The notes: generated by a model from the sequence alone, not told the origin. A DNA stretch of 54,817 nt from JAIOYV01 sp964388245 (GCA_964388245.1 CAYLZH010000004.1:1-54817); one strand, 5' to 3'. Numbered from the stretch's first letter, positions 28,330 to 38,374 are shown. A program made the numbers and translations.

Positions 28330-28768
28330 AATTTATTCTTGTTTATACTTACCATTATTACGGAATACGGCTTGCTCAAAAAACTTATTAGAGCTCAGTT
28401 ACCTCTAATCTCGAATGGTCTAGATCTGTGAGAATTAAACCAGATATCCGCTTTTGTTTCATTCCCTACAAAGGTAAGTGTTTTTATTACACTAACTATA
28501 AGTTCTATTCTTTTTGTTTACTGTTGAAGTGTTTATCTTCTGGTTTGCGAGCAGCAAGAATTGCCTAATTTTTTGAATTTTTCGTTGTGACCTTAGAGAA
28601 CAATAGTTGTAATCATGAGTTTTTATTCTCTAACTGTCACTGTTTCTTTCAAACGAATGTCTTTATCGGAGCTATCTATTTAAAATTCAAACCACAACGT
28701 TTCTATTATATACTTACAAGATACGGGGGTCATAATTTTAATAAAACTTTATCTCTATCAGTTCCAAA
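28330..28768. other. Gene-free 439-bp stretch with PNGase leader and promoter
   Basis: Between the GH30 stop and the PNGase start. The part nearest PNGase (28330-28468) is its predicted 5' leader and 28469-28500 is the promoter/operator. In 28501-28768 no convincing gene, terminator or repeat is seen; a short plus-strand frame there has no recognisable features. Confidence 0.6.
28469..28500 (-). promoter_or_regulatory. PNGase promoter with AGTGT-N7-ACACT inverted repeat
   Basis: On the minus strand TACCTTTG (28469-28476) matches the Bacteroidota -7 box TAnnTTTG. Directly upstream, at 28477-28493, is the inverted repeat AGTGT-N7-ACACT, and GTTAG sits where the -33 box should be. The same arrangement, including flanking TAGTTAG and the downstream TTTGTAGnGAATGAAA, occurs before the neighbouring GH30 gene. 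The repeat overlaps the spacer, so a repressor or activator site is plausible. Confidence 0.6.
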
Positions 28769-30253
28769 TTAATCATTTTCATCTGACTTAATTCGAACTA
28801 CAGCAAGAGAATGAGCCGGAATAACTACCAAGTTAAACTGTCCTTCAATAATCTTTAAATCAAAACTTAAAGGTTGATCCTCTTCATTTTTTAAGAAAAC
28901 CGTAATGTTCTTTTCCGAATCAATAAAAGTCATCGTTCTTCCACTCCCATAATGATGGAAAACAGATGCAATACGTTTCATACCCGGACGTATAAATTTA
29001 CCAAACAAGCACATTACAGCATAATCAGGATTATAAGTAACCGTCTTATTCTCACGATCAATATTTATCAATGAATTTTGAGGCCAGTCCCAACCACTTT
29101 TTTTGGTTTCATTCAAAATCATGTTCCAATAGCAGTAATTAGGAACTCCATAATTTACATACCTTATCATTTCATCAAAACGATCAAAAGCCTGCTTGAC
29201 ATTATTCTGTCCGTTGTGACAATGTCCTTCTGTATGAAATAATTTCAACTCTGGTTGAAGCATCTTTAAATTCATTATGTGCTCGGAAGATGTATATTGA
29301 ATACCCACTCCGTTTACAGATTCAATCCATTCAGGCTTAGAAGCAAATTCAAGCAAATCAAGCTTTTGAGCCGTACGAAAAGTCCCTGCCCAAATTTCCG
29401 TGGAAATTTTATCTTCCTTAAACTGAGGACGTAAATAATTCGTCACAAAAGATCCCATTTCTGCGGCTGACATATAATTAGAGGGGTATTTTGTAATGGC
29501 ATCCTGTTCATTCTGTATCATCAATCTATTTACTTGAATGCCTTCCTCGGCATACGCTTGAATGTATTTCGAAAAATACAAAGCATAAGCCTGATAGATT
29601 TTTGGATCCCCGATCAGTTTACATTTATCCTTATCTTCCTTTCCTTTATCCATAAAACCCGATTCTTTCATCCAACCCGGAGGGCTCCATGGAGAGGCGA
29701 ATAATTTTAAGGATGGATTGTTTTTATAAGCTAACCGGATGTATGGAATGACAGTTGATAAATCACGTTCGATAGAAAAATTCTTCATCACATAATCCCC
29801 TTCCACCTCACTGTAACTATAAGCATCAATACCAAAATCACTTGCACCAATAGCTGTACGACAATACGAGAGTGCTGCAAAGTCATCGGAAAACAGATTA
29901 TGCATAAGTTCATTTCGCTTGTCCTCTGGTAGTGACATTAATGCTTCCCCTCCAATCTCATTAAACGCTCCACCAATTCCTTCCATAGTCTGGAAAGTAA
30001 TTTCAGGATATAAACGAAGAACTTTCACATTTTCAGATTCATATTCACTGTGATATTTCTTAATCGGACTTGACGAAATCTTTAGTCCTTCTATAAGTTC
30101 AACATAATATACTTCTATATCATCACCAGTCTGTAGTTCTGTTTTAGTTGGTTTTGGGATAATGTTTATGTCTCCAGATATATCCTGAGCAATTGAAATT
30201 GAAGAGACTATGCTGGAAACAAGAATTGAGAGAATTAATTTTATACTTTTCAT
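28769..30253 (-). CDS. GH30 family glycoside hydrolase with GH20-like leader
   Basis: Secreted retaining glycosidase. The signal peptide (1-22, ending SIAQ) is followed by GDINIIPKP and LQTGD, which is GH20 N-terminal sequence at exactly the same residues (27-35) as in the GH20 two genes downstream. From about residue 80 the protein is GH30: TMEGIGGAFNEIGGEAL, SPWSPPGWMKE, the acid/base Glu in IQNEQDA (NEQ rather than the usual NEP) and the nucleophile region HTEGHCHNG, then YCYWNMILNETKKSGW. Length 494. It is diverged from the other GH30 of the locus. It has its own promoter and is separated by 439 bp from PNGase. Substrate unknown. Confidence 0.87.
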   Translation of the reverse strand: MKSIKLILSILVSSIVSSISIAQDISGDINIIPKPTKTELQTGDDIEVYYVELIEGLKISSSPIKKYHSEYESENVKVLRLYPEITFQTMEGIGGAFNEIGGEALMSLPEDKRNELMHNLFSDDFAALSYCRTAIGASDFGIDAYSYSEVEGDYVMKNFSIERDLSTVIPYIRLAYKNNPSLKLFASPWSPPGWMKESGFMDKGKEDKDKCKLIGDPKIYQAYALYFSKYIQAYAEEGIQVNRLMIQNEQDAITKYPSNYMSAAEMGSFVTNYLRPQFKEDKISTEIWAGTFRTAQKLDLLEFASKPEWIESVNGVGIQYTSSEHIMNLKMLQPELKLFHTEGHCHNGQNNVKQAFDRFDEMIRYVNYGVPNYCYWNMILNETKKSGWDWPQNSLINIDRENKTVTYNPDYAVMCLFGKFIRPGMKRIASVFHHYGSGRTMTFIDSEKNITVFLKNEEDQPLSFDLKIIEGQFNLVVIPAHSLAVVRIKSDEND

Positions 30254-30290
30254 TTTATGATTTATTAAAACTCAATTTTTTCATTCACTA

Positions 30291-30322
30291 CAAACCTAAG
30301 TGTTTTTTTGACACTAACTATC
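30291..30322 (-). promoter_or_regulatory. GH30 promoter with AGTGT-N7-ACACT inverted repeat
   Basis: On the minus strand TAGGTTTG (30291-30298) matches TAnnTTTG, about 38 bp before the start codon at 30253. The inverted repeat AGTGT-N7-ACACT lies at 30299-30315 with identical spacing to the PNGase promoter. The rest of the gap (30254-30440 is split by the GH30 start; 30323-30440 precedes the CotH stop) shows nothing else. Confidence 0.6.
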
Positions 30323-30440
30323 CGCTAAGTATTGTCAATTGTTATCCAAATTGAGACTAATACACAAAAACCATAAATGTAATTTGAAGATTCACTGGCA
30401 ATTAAGTCACCTTGAAGACAAACTGCTATGTGAACTTATT

Positions 30441-33400
30441 TTACCTTTTTACAAATTTCACCGTTTGAACACCATTAACCGTAGCAAGGTATATTCCAGG
30501 ATTTAAAAAGCTTACATCCAACATACCTGATTTTGAAACTGGTTGTACATCTATTTGAAGGCGTCCGGTAAGATCGTAAACCTGAATCGATGAAATTGTT
30601 TCTTCCGAATTAAAATATAAATGGTTTGATGCTGGATTAGGGTAAATTTTCAGATTTCTTTCCACGGCAACATTGGTAAAACTCAGTACATTTCCAAGTT
30701 CCCAACTTGATCCAAAATGATTATCAAGGTCTGGAGATATGAGACTTATGCACTCATCTCCTTGTTGAACAACCGGCCACGGAGCTGTTGGTTTGTAGAA
30801 CACGTGGTCGACAATAATTCCATTGCTATCGGCCAATACGATCATTTCGCCTTCGTTGGCAAGTTTTCCGGATGTCCATTCATAACTTGTGCCGCTTATT
30901 GATGAGAATAGGGAAAGATCTTTTGCAAGCAATATTTTCTCTAATGGTGCAATTAAAGTACCATTAGGAAAGATATAATCTATTGCATTCGAAATACTGT
31001 ACCCGCTGATGTCGATTGTATTTTGACCCGGATTCAGAATCATAATAAATTCTTTATCTGGATTAATTGAGTGAAAATACTGTATATCCGAAATTAGAAC
31101 CTGAGGATCGGAAATAAAACGGTGGTCCAATGTTCCGAGATTCTCGCCGTCAAGCGCAGCAAGCACAGCCCCTGAAGTAGGTTTTAACTGAAAGTCATAT
31201 TCAGTTGGATTAACAAATTCGGGATTCATCCAGTAATTGCTTACTCCTAAAAGTGTATCTGAATCATAAATGTTTCCCTCCAAAATTGCAGTTGAAAGTG
31301 AATCGACAAATACCGGGCTGGTACTGGAATTGGAAAGAATTGAATTGCTAATAGAAACAATACCTCCTCCAAAACCAGGATTTTTTTCATAAACCGAAAC
31401 AGCTGTTGCATTGGAATAAAAAGTAACATGATCGATTGAGGCTTCGCCTTTATCTTTTATGCCCACACCCATGTTGCAATTAACAATGGTATTGTTTTGA
31501 ATTACTGCAGTTGATTGTTGTCCAATTGAAATTCCTTTATCCGTAATGTTGTTCAAAAAACAATTCTCAATTAAAACATTACTGCTTTGTTCTCCCAGGT
31601 CGATGCCATCGCTGTTAGTGCCCAGGAATCCTTCAAAGAAGGAATTCCTGATAATTCCGTTTTGTACTTCATCGTAATCTATGGCATCAGTATCAGGCTG
31701 GTCGTTACCAACAAAAACACAATCACTAACCGTTCCTGCTCCGTATTTTACATTAATCAGATCACCGGTTACATCAGAATGAATGTAACTGTTAAGTAGC
31801 GTTACATCGGAATTGATTGCATAAATAGGATCGCTAAAATTATTTTCAAGAATGAGGTCATTCATATTTACCACACTATTTCGGATGGATATTGCAGCAC
31901 TATGGTGCACTGGATGCAGTCCATTGCTGGCTTCCTTGATTTCAAGGAAACTTAAATTGTTTACTCCTGTAGAGTAATCGAATTTTACAATATTCCAGGA
32001 CACGGCATCATAAGCAGCGTTCGCTTTAAATACAACGGGATGCAACTGTGTTCCATTAACCTGTAAATCTCCCAACACAATTAAACTGGCATCTTCGGGG
32101 AACCATACCTCTACGCCTGAATCTATTGATAAAGAAATATTGGGGAAGATGGTAACTTCGCCTTGCGCCATGTAGGGTGAACATGCAATGTCCAGTGTTG
32201 TATTTGTTGTTATCTCAGATGATAAAATGCAATCTCCGGTAGGTTGATACCTTGCCATCAATCCTGTATCCTGCATTAGCGTAAGATCGATTGTTTGGTT
32301 AGTAGAAATTATGGTTGGCGCTGCTTCCTGTACTAAGAATGACAAATCGAAACTAAGATCTGAACTCGAGCTGTTTGCCTGGTGAATCTCAACTGCGATA
32401 ATGTTGGTGTCGTTTAAGGACACGAGCGGAATGGCGTATTCAATTAGGTTATCTTCAGCAGTACCAGAAACTGTGCCTGATGCTTCTGTTTCGAAAGTGA
32501 CGCTACCCAATGGCATATTACTTCGGGCAATTTCTACTCCATTCAGGTACACAACTGCTCCGTCGTCTCTTCTGATTTTAAGAATTGCTCCGAGAGGCTG
32601 CTGAGCACTTGTATACAGAAACTGCTTGCGAAAATAGCTGGTAATGTGCTTGTCCTGACTGCTGCTGCCATAGGAAATTGTTGTTGTTTCATCATTATCG
32701 CCGTAGCCTAATTCTGCCTGTCCGGACGACCAGAAAGAGTCATCAAAATTCGATTCTTTCCATGTTGTTCCAAGATCTAGGCCCGAATCGTTGTATTTCC
32801 ACACTTCTTCCAATGAAACAAGTTCGGTAAGCGCAATTGCCGACCATCCTTCAAAATTATATCCGGGTTTAGAACTGGCTGTAAGCTGCAAAGGAACCTG
32901 GTCGAAGTAAGGACCAATCCATGGTAATTGCGGAATCATAAAATCATTGATCTGAATCTCGCCAGCATTTTCTGGATAACATGCGGTACTCAAATTCACA
33001 ATTGAATTAAATCCAAATTCAGATTGTAATTCTTCCATCATAAAGGCATGTCTGGCTTCTGCAAAGGATCTAAGATCCTCCACTTCTTCTTCCCAAAATG
33101 CAACGGTTTCGATTCCATCTCCATAACCGGACGTGGTTCCGCTCCATCGTGCTACGTGAAATGGAATTTCAGGAATTAAAGGATTTGCAAATTTATCAAT
33201 CATAGCGTTTACCCTTATCGGATGGAAGGTTGTATAGATATGATCGTTGAAACGCTGAGCGAAGTATGCTGCATAATCATCGTTCTCCAATAGATTTTCC
33301 ATCCATTGTCGTGCATAATTGTATGTGCTGCTCCCACCAGTGGTTTCAGCAAATTCACTAAGTTCGAATTCATCATCGTCGAATGCCCGGTCAAAATCAG

Positions 33401-34916
33401 CAAAAAGGAATTGCCATTTTCCTCCATCGTGTGGTTTCCAAAGTGCAACGTTGTGTCCCCAACTACTATTGGCGGTCCATATTTCACTAATCCAGTAATC
33501 GGTGTAGTTTTCGATGTCCAAAATGTTTTCTAATTGGGTATAATTTGCCTGAATGCTAAGGTCTGTATTGAGCAATGCATCTAACTCGATAAATTGAGCA
33601 TCTGATCCTTCCTCTATATCTCCGTCATTTTCAATCAAATCAAAGCTGCCTGGTTCCAAATTGTAATTTTCCTCAATGTATCCGCCATTTATACCGGATC
33701 TCAGATTATGAATACCCATGTATTCTCCATTTATGGTAACAATACACTGCCTGAATCCCTGATGTGGAACAGGAGCATTTTGCTGTGTTAGAGACTGTGA
33801 AAGGCCATCTCTAAATAAAGTATAGGCCCAGTCGCTTCCACTTGCACGTAAAATTATATCATCAAATACAATACGATCCCGATCAAAAAATAAAGGATAG
33901 TCTAACTTGCCTTTCCCGTACTCGTTTCGAAATTCGATGCCTAACATTTTCTGAGGGAGTTCCCAGCTATTCTGTCCTTTTATACTGACACCGGCTCGCT
34001 CGTTAAAAACGGATCGGTTATTCCCGTCGTTTTCGAAAAACTCAATGTTAACCGGATATTCCCATTCAGGTTTAAAATTCTGTACATAAATTCCCGAGTC
34101 TGAACTCCAGAAATACTCGGGATCAGTAACAAGTGATACTACTGGTAAACCACGGCTTTCAAAGTTTTCACCAATAAAATAAGATTGAGTAATTACGGGT
34201 CCAGGGATAAAATTAGTCTGATAAATGCGTGCCCGAACAAAGGTTGAATTCGAAATATATATAGGGTTTGAATAAATGGGATCGCTATGGGTCGGTGTGG
34301 ATCCATCTATGGTATAATGGATTGTTCCTCCAAGGCTTGACAGTTCCAAAGATTGAGTTGTGCTGTAAAACCCACCCCGGACCGAAAATTCAGTCTCGTA
34401 AAAAGTGATACCGGAATAGGCAACAGATGTATTATTCGAAGCCCCGGGTGTGGATGTTGAAAACCAGCCCCAGTTTGTGCTGCCGTCGGTTTGTCGGCCA
34501 TAACTTATATCTGTTTGCTGTGTTGAATAAACAAAACTGTCGATTGCGCTAAGGTTTGGATCGAAGAATCCAAGCTCTTCTCCCGCACTGCTTAGCTTGA
34601 ACGAAGCATGCATTAATGTGTCAGTGCCATCGGCCCAAATAACCAGATAACCATTCCCAGGAATTATAGTTCCGGTTGGGATAGCCCATTTATCTGCATT
34701 ACCAAGGTTGTCGGTCAAATAATATCCTGAAATATTTATGCTTGCTGAAGAACTGTTGAAAAGCTCAATCCAGTCAGCACTTTCGTTGTTGTCCGGATCG
34801 TTGATGGCCGAAGAATTTGCAGCCATAAATTCATTAATTAATACCTGTGCGAATCCTTGATGGAATAGCAAAACCATAAAGGAAATGAGTAAAATTTGAA
34901 TTATTTCTTTTTTCAT
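30441..34916 (-). CDS. Giant lamin-tail / CotH kinase-like / beta-helix protein with T9SS tail
   Basis: Surface-exported multidomain protein of 1491 residues. Order: signal peptide (1-23); lamin-tail domain (about 24-130, VLINEFMAANSSAINDPDN); CHB_HEX unit (about 165-245, IHYTIDGSTPTHSD); CotH domain (about 290-640), with GVSIKGQNSWELPQK, ASGSDWAYTLFRDGL, GEYMGIHNLRSGING and FLFADFDRAFDD; a beta-sandwich (about 700-860); right-handed beta-helix repeats (about 900-1230, DGIDLGEQSSNVLIENCF); a second lamin-tail domain (about 1265-1400); and a T9SS tail (IYPNPASNHLYF) ending VKFVKR. CotH proteins of Bacillus are secreted protein kinases; activity here is unproven. It sits alone between two gaps (184 and 187 bp) in the locus. 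Glycoprotein or matrix binding is possible. Confidence 0.85.
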   Translation of the reverse strand: MKKEIIQILLISFMVLLFHQGFAQVLINEFMAANSSAINDPDNNESADWIELFNSSSASINISGYYLTDNLGNADKWAIPTGTIIPGNGYLVIWADGTDTLMHASFKLSSAGEELGFFDPNLSAIDSFVYSTQQTDISYGRQTDGSTNWGWFSTSTPGASNNTSVAYSGITFYETEFSVRGGFYSTTQSLELSSLGGTIHYTIDGSTPTHSDPIYSNPIYISNSTFVRARIYQTNFIPGPVITQSYFIGENFESRGLPVVSLVTDPEYFWSSDSGIYVQNFKPEWEYPVNIEFFENDGNNRSVFNERAGVSIKGQNSWELPQKMLGIEFRNEYGKGKLDYPLFFDRDRIVFDDIILRASGSDWAYTLFRDGLSQSLTQQNAPVPHQGFRQCIVTINGEYMGIHNLRSGINGGYIEENYNLEPGSFDLIENDGDIEEGSDAQFIELDALLNTDLSIQANYTQLENILDIENYTDYWISEIWTANSSWGHNVALWKPHDGGKWQFLFADFDRAFDDDEFELSEFAETTGGSSTYNYARQWMENLLENDDYAAYFAQRFNDHIYTTFHPIRVNAMIDKFANPLIPEIPFHVARWSGTTSGYGDGIETVAFWEEEVEDLRSFAEARHAFMMEELQSEFGFNSIVNLSTACYPENAGEIQINDFMIPQLPWIGPYFDQVPLQLTASSKPGYNFEGWSAIALTELVSLEEVWKYNDSGLDLGTTWKESNFDDSFWSSGQAELGYGDNDETTTISYGSSSQDKHITSYFRKQFLYTSAQQPLGAILKIRRDDGAVVYLNGVEIARSNMPLGSVTFETEASGTVSGTAEDNLIEYAIPLVSLNDTNIIAVEIHQANSSSSDLSFDLSFLVQEAAPTIISTNQTIDLTLMQDTGLMARYQPTGDCILSSEITTNTTLDIACSPYMAQGEVTIFPNISLSIDSGVEVWFPEDASLIVLGDLQVNGTQLHPVVFKANAAYDAVSWNIVKFDYSTGVNNLSFLEIKEASNGLHPVHHSAAISIRNSVVNMNDLILENNFSDPIYAINSDVTLLNSYIHSDVTGDLINVKYGAGTVSDCVFVGNDQPDTDAIDYDEVQNGIIRNSFFEGFLGTNSDGIDLGEQSSNVLIENCFLNNITDKGISIGQQSTAVIQNNTIVNCNMGVGIKDKGEASIDHVTFYSNATAVSVYEKNPGFGGGIVSISNSILSNSSTSPVFVDSLSTAILEGNIYDSDTLLGVSNYWMNPEFVNPTEYDFQLKPTSGAVLAALDGENLGTLDHRFISDPQVLISDIQYFHSINPDKEFIMILNPGQNTIDISGYSISNAIDYIFPNGTLIAPLEKILLAKDLSLFSSISGTSYEWTSGKLANEGEMIVLADSNGIIVDHVFYKPTAPWPVVQQGDECISLISPDLDNHFGSSWELGNVLSFTNVAVERNLKIYPNPASNHLYFNSEETISSIQVYDLTGRLQIDVQPVSKSGMLDVSFLNPGIYLATVNGVQTVKFVKR

Positions 34917-35100
34917 TATTCAATTATATACCTATCTAATTATTTGTAGTGATGCGAAATAGTAAATATGGTTGCATTATGTTTCAAAATAGAGCTTAAT
35001 ATCAAGGTGTTTTAATTCCTCTTTTGATGGTTGAGCAAAACCAACAAGTTTTATACAAATTATACGTGTTACAATTAAATAGCATCCCTCTAATCTTTTC

Positions 35101-36015
35101 TTATTCATTCGTACCTAACATGTACACAATCGGTTCAATTATGCCATCTTCTCTAAAAACCATTTTTTCAAAGCATGCCGATCGACGATGAAATGAACCT
35201 TCATTCACATCACCCCTATGGTAAAAAAAATACCATTGATCCTTGAATTCAATTACAGATGCATGATTTGGAGCGTTTGGTGCATCTGGTGCTAGTTCTC
35301 CCATATAGTTAGCATATTGAGGTAGTGGTTCGTTGGCCATCCAGTACTTTGTTACTTTCCCCACCCGTGCGTGAAAATAATAAATACCATTACGCTTAAA
35401 AACATGTACAGCCTCGCTTACCGTTTCTTCGCTCAGGCGCACCCAGGGGCCATCCAGTTCTATCATGTTATCCTTTAATTTTGCCCCCATGATATGCCAG
35501 CCCGGATCACCAATATTCACCTTGTGGTCATTTCCATAGATATAGGCTTGACCATCATCAACAATTACACAAGGATCGAAAATAGTTGTTATCTTTTCGG
35601 ATACAGCTTCTTCCCATGGGCCAACCGGGGTGCGACTTTTCGCTACTCCAATGTGAGTCTTGTCATAGGGGAAATAGAAATAATACCAACCATTTTTGTA
35701 GGCGACATCAGGAGCATTCATCTGACCATGTGCCCAGTCAAATTCTCGCGGCTTTAGTACTACACCGTGATTAGTCCAGCTTTTCATATCCGAAGATTCA
35801 AGCACAACGTAATCCTGCATGGTTTTAAAAGATGTTGCACCCGGTACATCTCTCGAACAATACACATACACAGTATCTTTAAACACTTCTGCTGCAGGAT
35901 CGGCCGCATAAACAAATCCGGAATCTGCTAAATGCAAAATTGGATTTTGTGCATCACTGATTTTACTCAATGTGATAAGTAAAATTAACAGTCCTATATT
36001 CTTTGCAATGTTCAC
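35101..36015 (-). CDS. GH43 family glycosidase, secreted
   Basis: Five-bladed beta-propeller of the GH43 type (alpha-L-arabinofuranosidase, beta-xylosidase or galactosidase). A signal peptide (1 to about 22, ending SDAQ) precedes the propeller. The three expected acidic residues are visible: Asp39 in YAADPAAEVFKD, Asp in IFDPCVIVDDGQAYIYG, and Glu in SEAVHVFKRNGIYYF. At 304 residues it is a single-domain member with no binding module. It is the last gene of a tightly packed run (sulfatase, GH29, GH95, GH43) with gaps of 1-9 bp. A beta-xylosidase role would suit xylosylated N-glycans, but sequence alone does not decide. Confidence 0.88.
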   Translation of the reverse strand: MNIAKNIGLLILLITLSKISDAQNPILHLADSGFVYAADPAAEVFKDTVYVYCSRDVPGATSFKTMQDYVVLESSDMKSWTNHGVVLKPREFDWAHGQMNAPDVAYKNGWYYFYFPYDKTHIGVAKSRTPVGPWEEAVSEKITTIFDPCVIVDDGQAYIYGNDHKVNIGDPGWHIMGAKLKDNMIELDGPWVRLSEETVSEAVHVFKRNGIYYFHARVGKVTKYWMANEPLPQYANYMGELAPDAPNAPNHASVIEFKDQWYFFYHRGDVNEGSFHRRSACFEKMVFREDGIIEPIVYMLGTNE

Positions 36016-36024
36016 TTACCTATT

Positions 36025-38373
36025 CTAAAGTTCATAAACGAACTCACCGCCAAGTTCCAGGTTAATTGTAGCTTTATTCCCCTTATGTTCAACTTCGGTT
36101 TGACCGCCTTTTTCTGATTTGATTACTGCTTTTACAAGCTTACCATCCTTCCAAAAAATATCACATTCAAAACCACCTCTGGCTTTTAGACCTGTTACGC
36201 TTCCTTCGCTCCATGCATTGGGTAAAGCGGGTAAGAGATGAATGGTTCCATTGTGTGATTGCAACAGCATTTCGGCAATTCCGGCTGTCCCGCCAAAGTT
36301 TCCATCAATCTGGAATGGAGGATGGGTGTCGAACAAGTTTGGTAAGGTTGATTTGGCCAGTAAGAGCTGGAAGTGCTTCCATGCCTCTTCGCCATTTTGC
36401 AAACGGGCGTAGAAATTAACTATCCATGCACGGCTCCAGCCTGTATGTCCTCCGCCAGCTGAGAGCCTGCGTTCTATCGTTTTTCGGGCAGCTTCGAAAA
36501 GCTCAGGTGATTCGGGTGTAATTTGTGCCAAGGGATAAAGCCCTAGCAAATGAGATATGTGTCGGTGTCCAACCTTTACTTCTTCATAATCCTGAATCCA
36601 CTCCTGAATGGTTCCATTTCCTCCAATCTGGACCGGTGGTAATCTTTTTCTTATTCCTTCTACTTTTTCAGAGAAAGAGTGATCGGTATCTAAAATTCTG
36701 CTGGATGCAGTAATCATATCAAATAATTGATTGATAATCTGAATATCGATGGTAGCTGCATAAGTTAGTGCAGATCGCTCTTCTTTGTTTGTGCCGGGAA
36801 CAAAAAACATATTTTCGGGTGAGTGGGATGGATTGCTTACCAAATAATCTTCCGGTGATTCTACCAAAAAGTCGAGGACAAATTCTGCCGCACCTTTAAT
36901 GATAGGATATATGGATTTCAAATAAGTAGTATCCCGTGTAAACTCAAAATGACGGTACAGAGGAAAAGTCATCCACGGACCGGCAAGCGGTGATACTCCC
37001 CAAACTCCATCGGCAACACCTGTTCTTCCATAAACATCTGTAAGATGATGCATTGTCCATCCATTTGCCCCGTACATTTTCCCAGCGGTAACTGCACCCG
37101 GAATCGTGAGATTTTCCATGAACCTGGCAAGTATTAAACTGGTTTCCGAAAAGTTGCATACTTCTGCCGGCCAGTAATTCATCTGCAGATTGATGTTGGT
37201 GTGAAAATCGGAATTCCAGGGAGCCTTATATTTTTCATTCCACACTCCCTGCAAATTAGCAGGCAAACGGCCCGGTTGGCGAGAGGACCCCATCAGCAGA
37301 TATCTTCCGTATTGAAAATAGGTGGCGACCAACCCGTTGTCGGTTGCACCTTCTTTCACACGGTTCAATCGCTGATCTGTAGGCAGATGGTTTAGGGTGT
37401 CTTCTCCAAAGCTCAAACTTACTCGTTCAAATAAATTGCGATGATCCAGAACATGTTCCTCTTTTATATCAGCAAAAGACTGTTTCCTGGCTTTATGGAG
37501 TATTTTTTCACATTCTGTAAGTGGATTAATGGTTTCAGAAACATCAAGGTTCTCAATATCATAATTGGTAGCTGCGGTTAGGTAGATGGTCACTGCATTA
37601 ACAGCATTGCAAGAAAATCCTTCGGCTGTATTCTCCAAGCTTCCTCCATTGATTTCCACCCTGGCCAAAGCCGAGAATTTCATGTGAGCACCTGCCTTGC
37701 CTTTCTTGGGATGCTCTTCATCAATAATCTGCCCTGTCATGACAATCATACCATCGGAAGTGGTTTTAACTTCAGCATCTTTCTCGCGCCTCAATTCTAA
37801 ATCCAAATCAATGGGTTCGGTAGCAGAAATCCTGACAACGATAATATCATCTGGAGCTGATGCAAACACTTCCTGTGTTATCTGCTTGTCTCCAATTTGG
37901 AACGTCGTGGTCGCAATCCCTGTATTCAAATTCAAATCCCTTCTGTAGTTCTTTGCCTCGCTTCCCCAATGATAATCCATAAAAAGATCACCCAATGGTT
38001 GATAGGAGCGAATTTGAGGCGGAGTTCCAACCATGCATTCAGAGGCCAATTTACTTGCTTCCTTATATTCCCCCTCAAAAATCAGCTGCTGAATCTTCTC
38101 CAGGTTCTCCCGTGATCTTGGGTTGTTGTTATCAATTTTGGATCCTGCCCACAAACTCTCTTCGTTTAACTGGATCCGCTCGGTCTCTGGATTGCCAAAT
38201 ATCATGGCACCCATTCGGCCGTTCCCAACAGGCAGTGCCTCATTCCATTTTTCAGCAGGTTTATCGTACCATAGCTTTGGCGAAGGATTCAATTTATTAT
38301 CCGTTTTTGAAATGCTACAAGAAACGTATGTTAGCACTGACAAAATCAGCACAAAACGACTTAGTTTATTCAT
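36025..38373 (-). CDS. GH95 family alpha-L-fucosidase, lipoprotein
   Basis: Inverting alpha-L-fucosidase family, typically alpha-1,2-specific; some members act on L-galactose. Lipobox YVSC (Cys19). The N-terminal beta domain starts LWYDKPAEKWNEALPVGNGR with RIQLNEESLWAG, and the (alpha/alpha)6 barrel has LPANLQGVWNEKYKAPWNSD, NINLQMNYWPAEVCN, GGGHTGWSRAWIVN and PPFQIDGNFGGTAGIAEML; the Asn and Asp residues of these motifs are the expected catalytic ones. Its 782 residues are full length. It lies 1 bp after the GH29 stop and 9 bp before GH43, so it is in one operon with both. Confidence 0.94.
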   Translation of the reverse strand: MNKLSRFVLILSVLTYVSCSISKTDNKLNPSPKLWYDKPAEKWNEALPVGNGRMGAMIFGNPETERIQLNEESLWAGSKIDNNNPRSRENLEKIQQLIFEGEYKEASKLASECMVGTPPQIRSYQPLGDLFMDYHWGSEAKNYRRDLNLNTGIATTTFQIGDKQITQEVFASAPDDIIVVRISATEPIDLDLELRREKDAEVKTTSDGMIVMTGQIIDEEHPKKGKAGAHMKFSALARVEINGGSLENTAEGFSCNAVNAVTIYLTAATNYDIENLDVSETINPLTECEKILHKARKQSFADIKEEHVLDHRNLFERVSLSFGEDTLNHLPTDQRLNRVKEGATDNGLVATYFQYGRYLLMGSSRQPGRLPANLQGVWNEKYKAPWNSDFHTNINLQMNYWPAEVCNFSETSLILARFMENLTIPGAVTAGKMYGANGWTMHHLTDVYGRTGVADGVWGVSPLAGPWMTFPLYRHFEFTRDTTYLKSIYPIIKGAAEFVLDFLVESPEDYLVSNPSHSPENMFFVPGTNKEERSALTYAATIDIQIINQLFDMITASSRILDTDHSFSEKVEGIRKRLPPVQIGGNGTIQEWIQDYEEVKVGHRHISHLLGLYPLAQITPESPELFEAARKTIERRLSAGGGHTGWSRAWIVNFYARLQNGEEAWKHFQLLLAKSTLPNLFDTHPPFQIDGNFGGTAGIAEMLLQSHNGTIHLLPALPNAWSEGSVTGLKARGGFECDIFWKDGKLVKAVIKSEKGGQTEVEHKGNKATINLELGGEFVYEL

Positions 38374-38374
38374 C

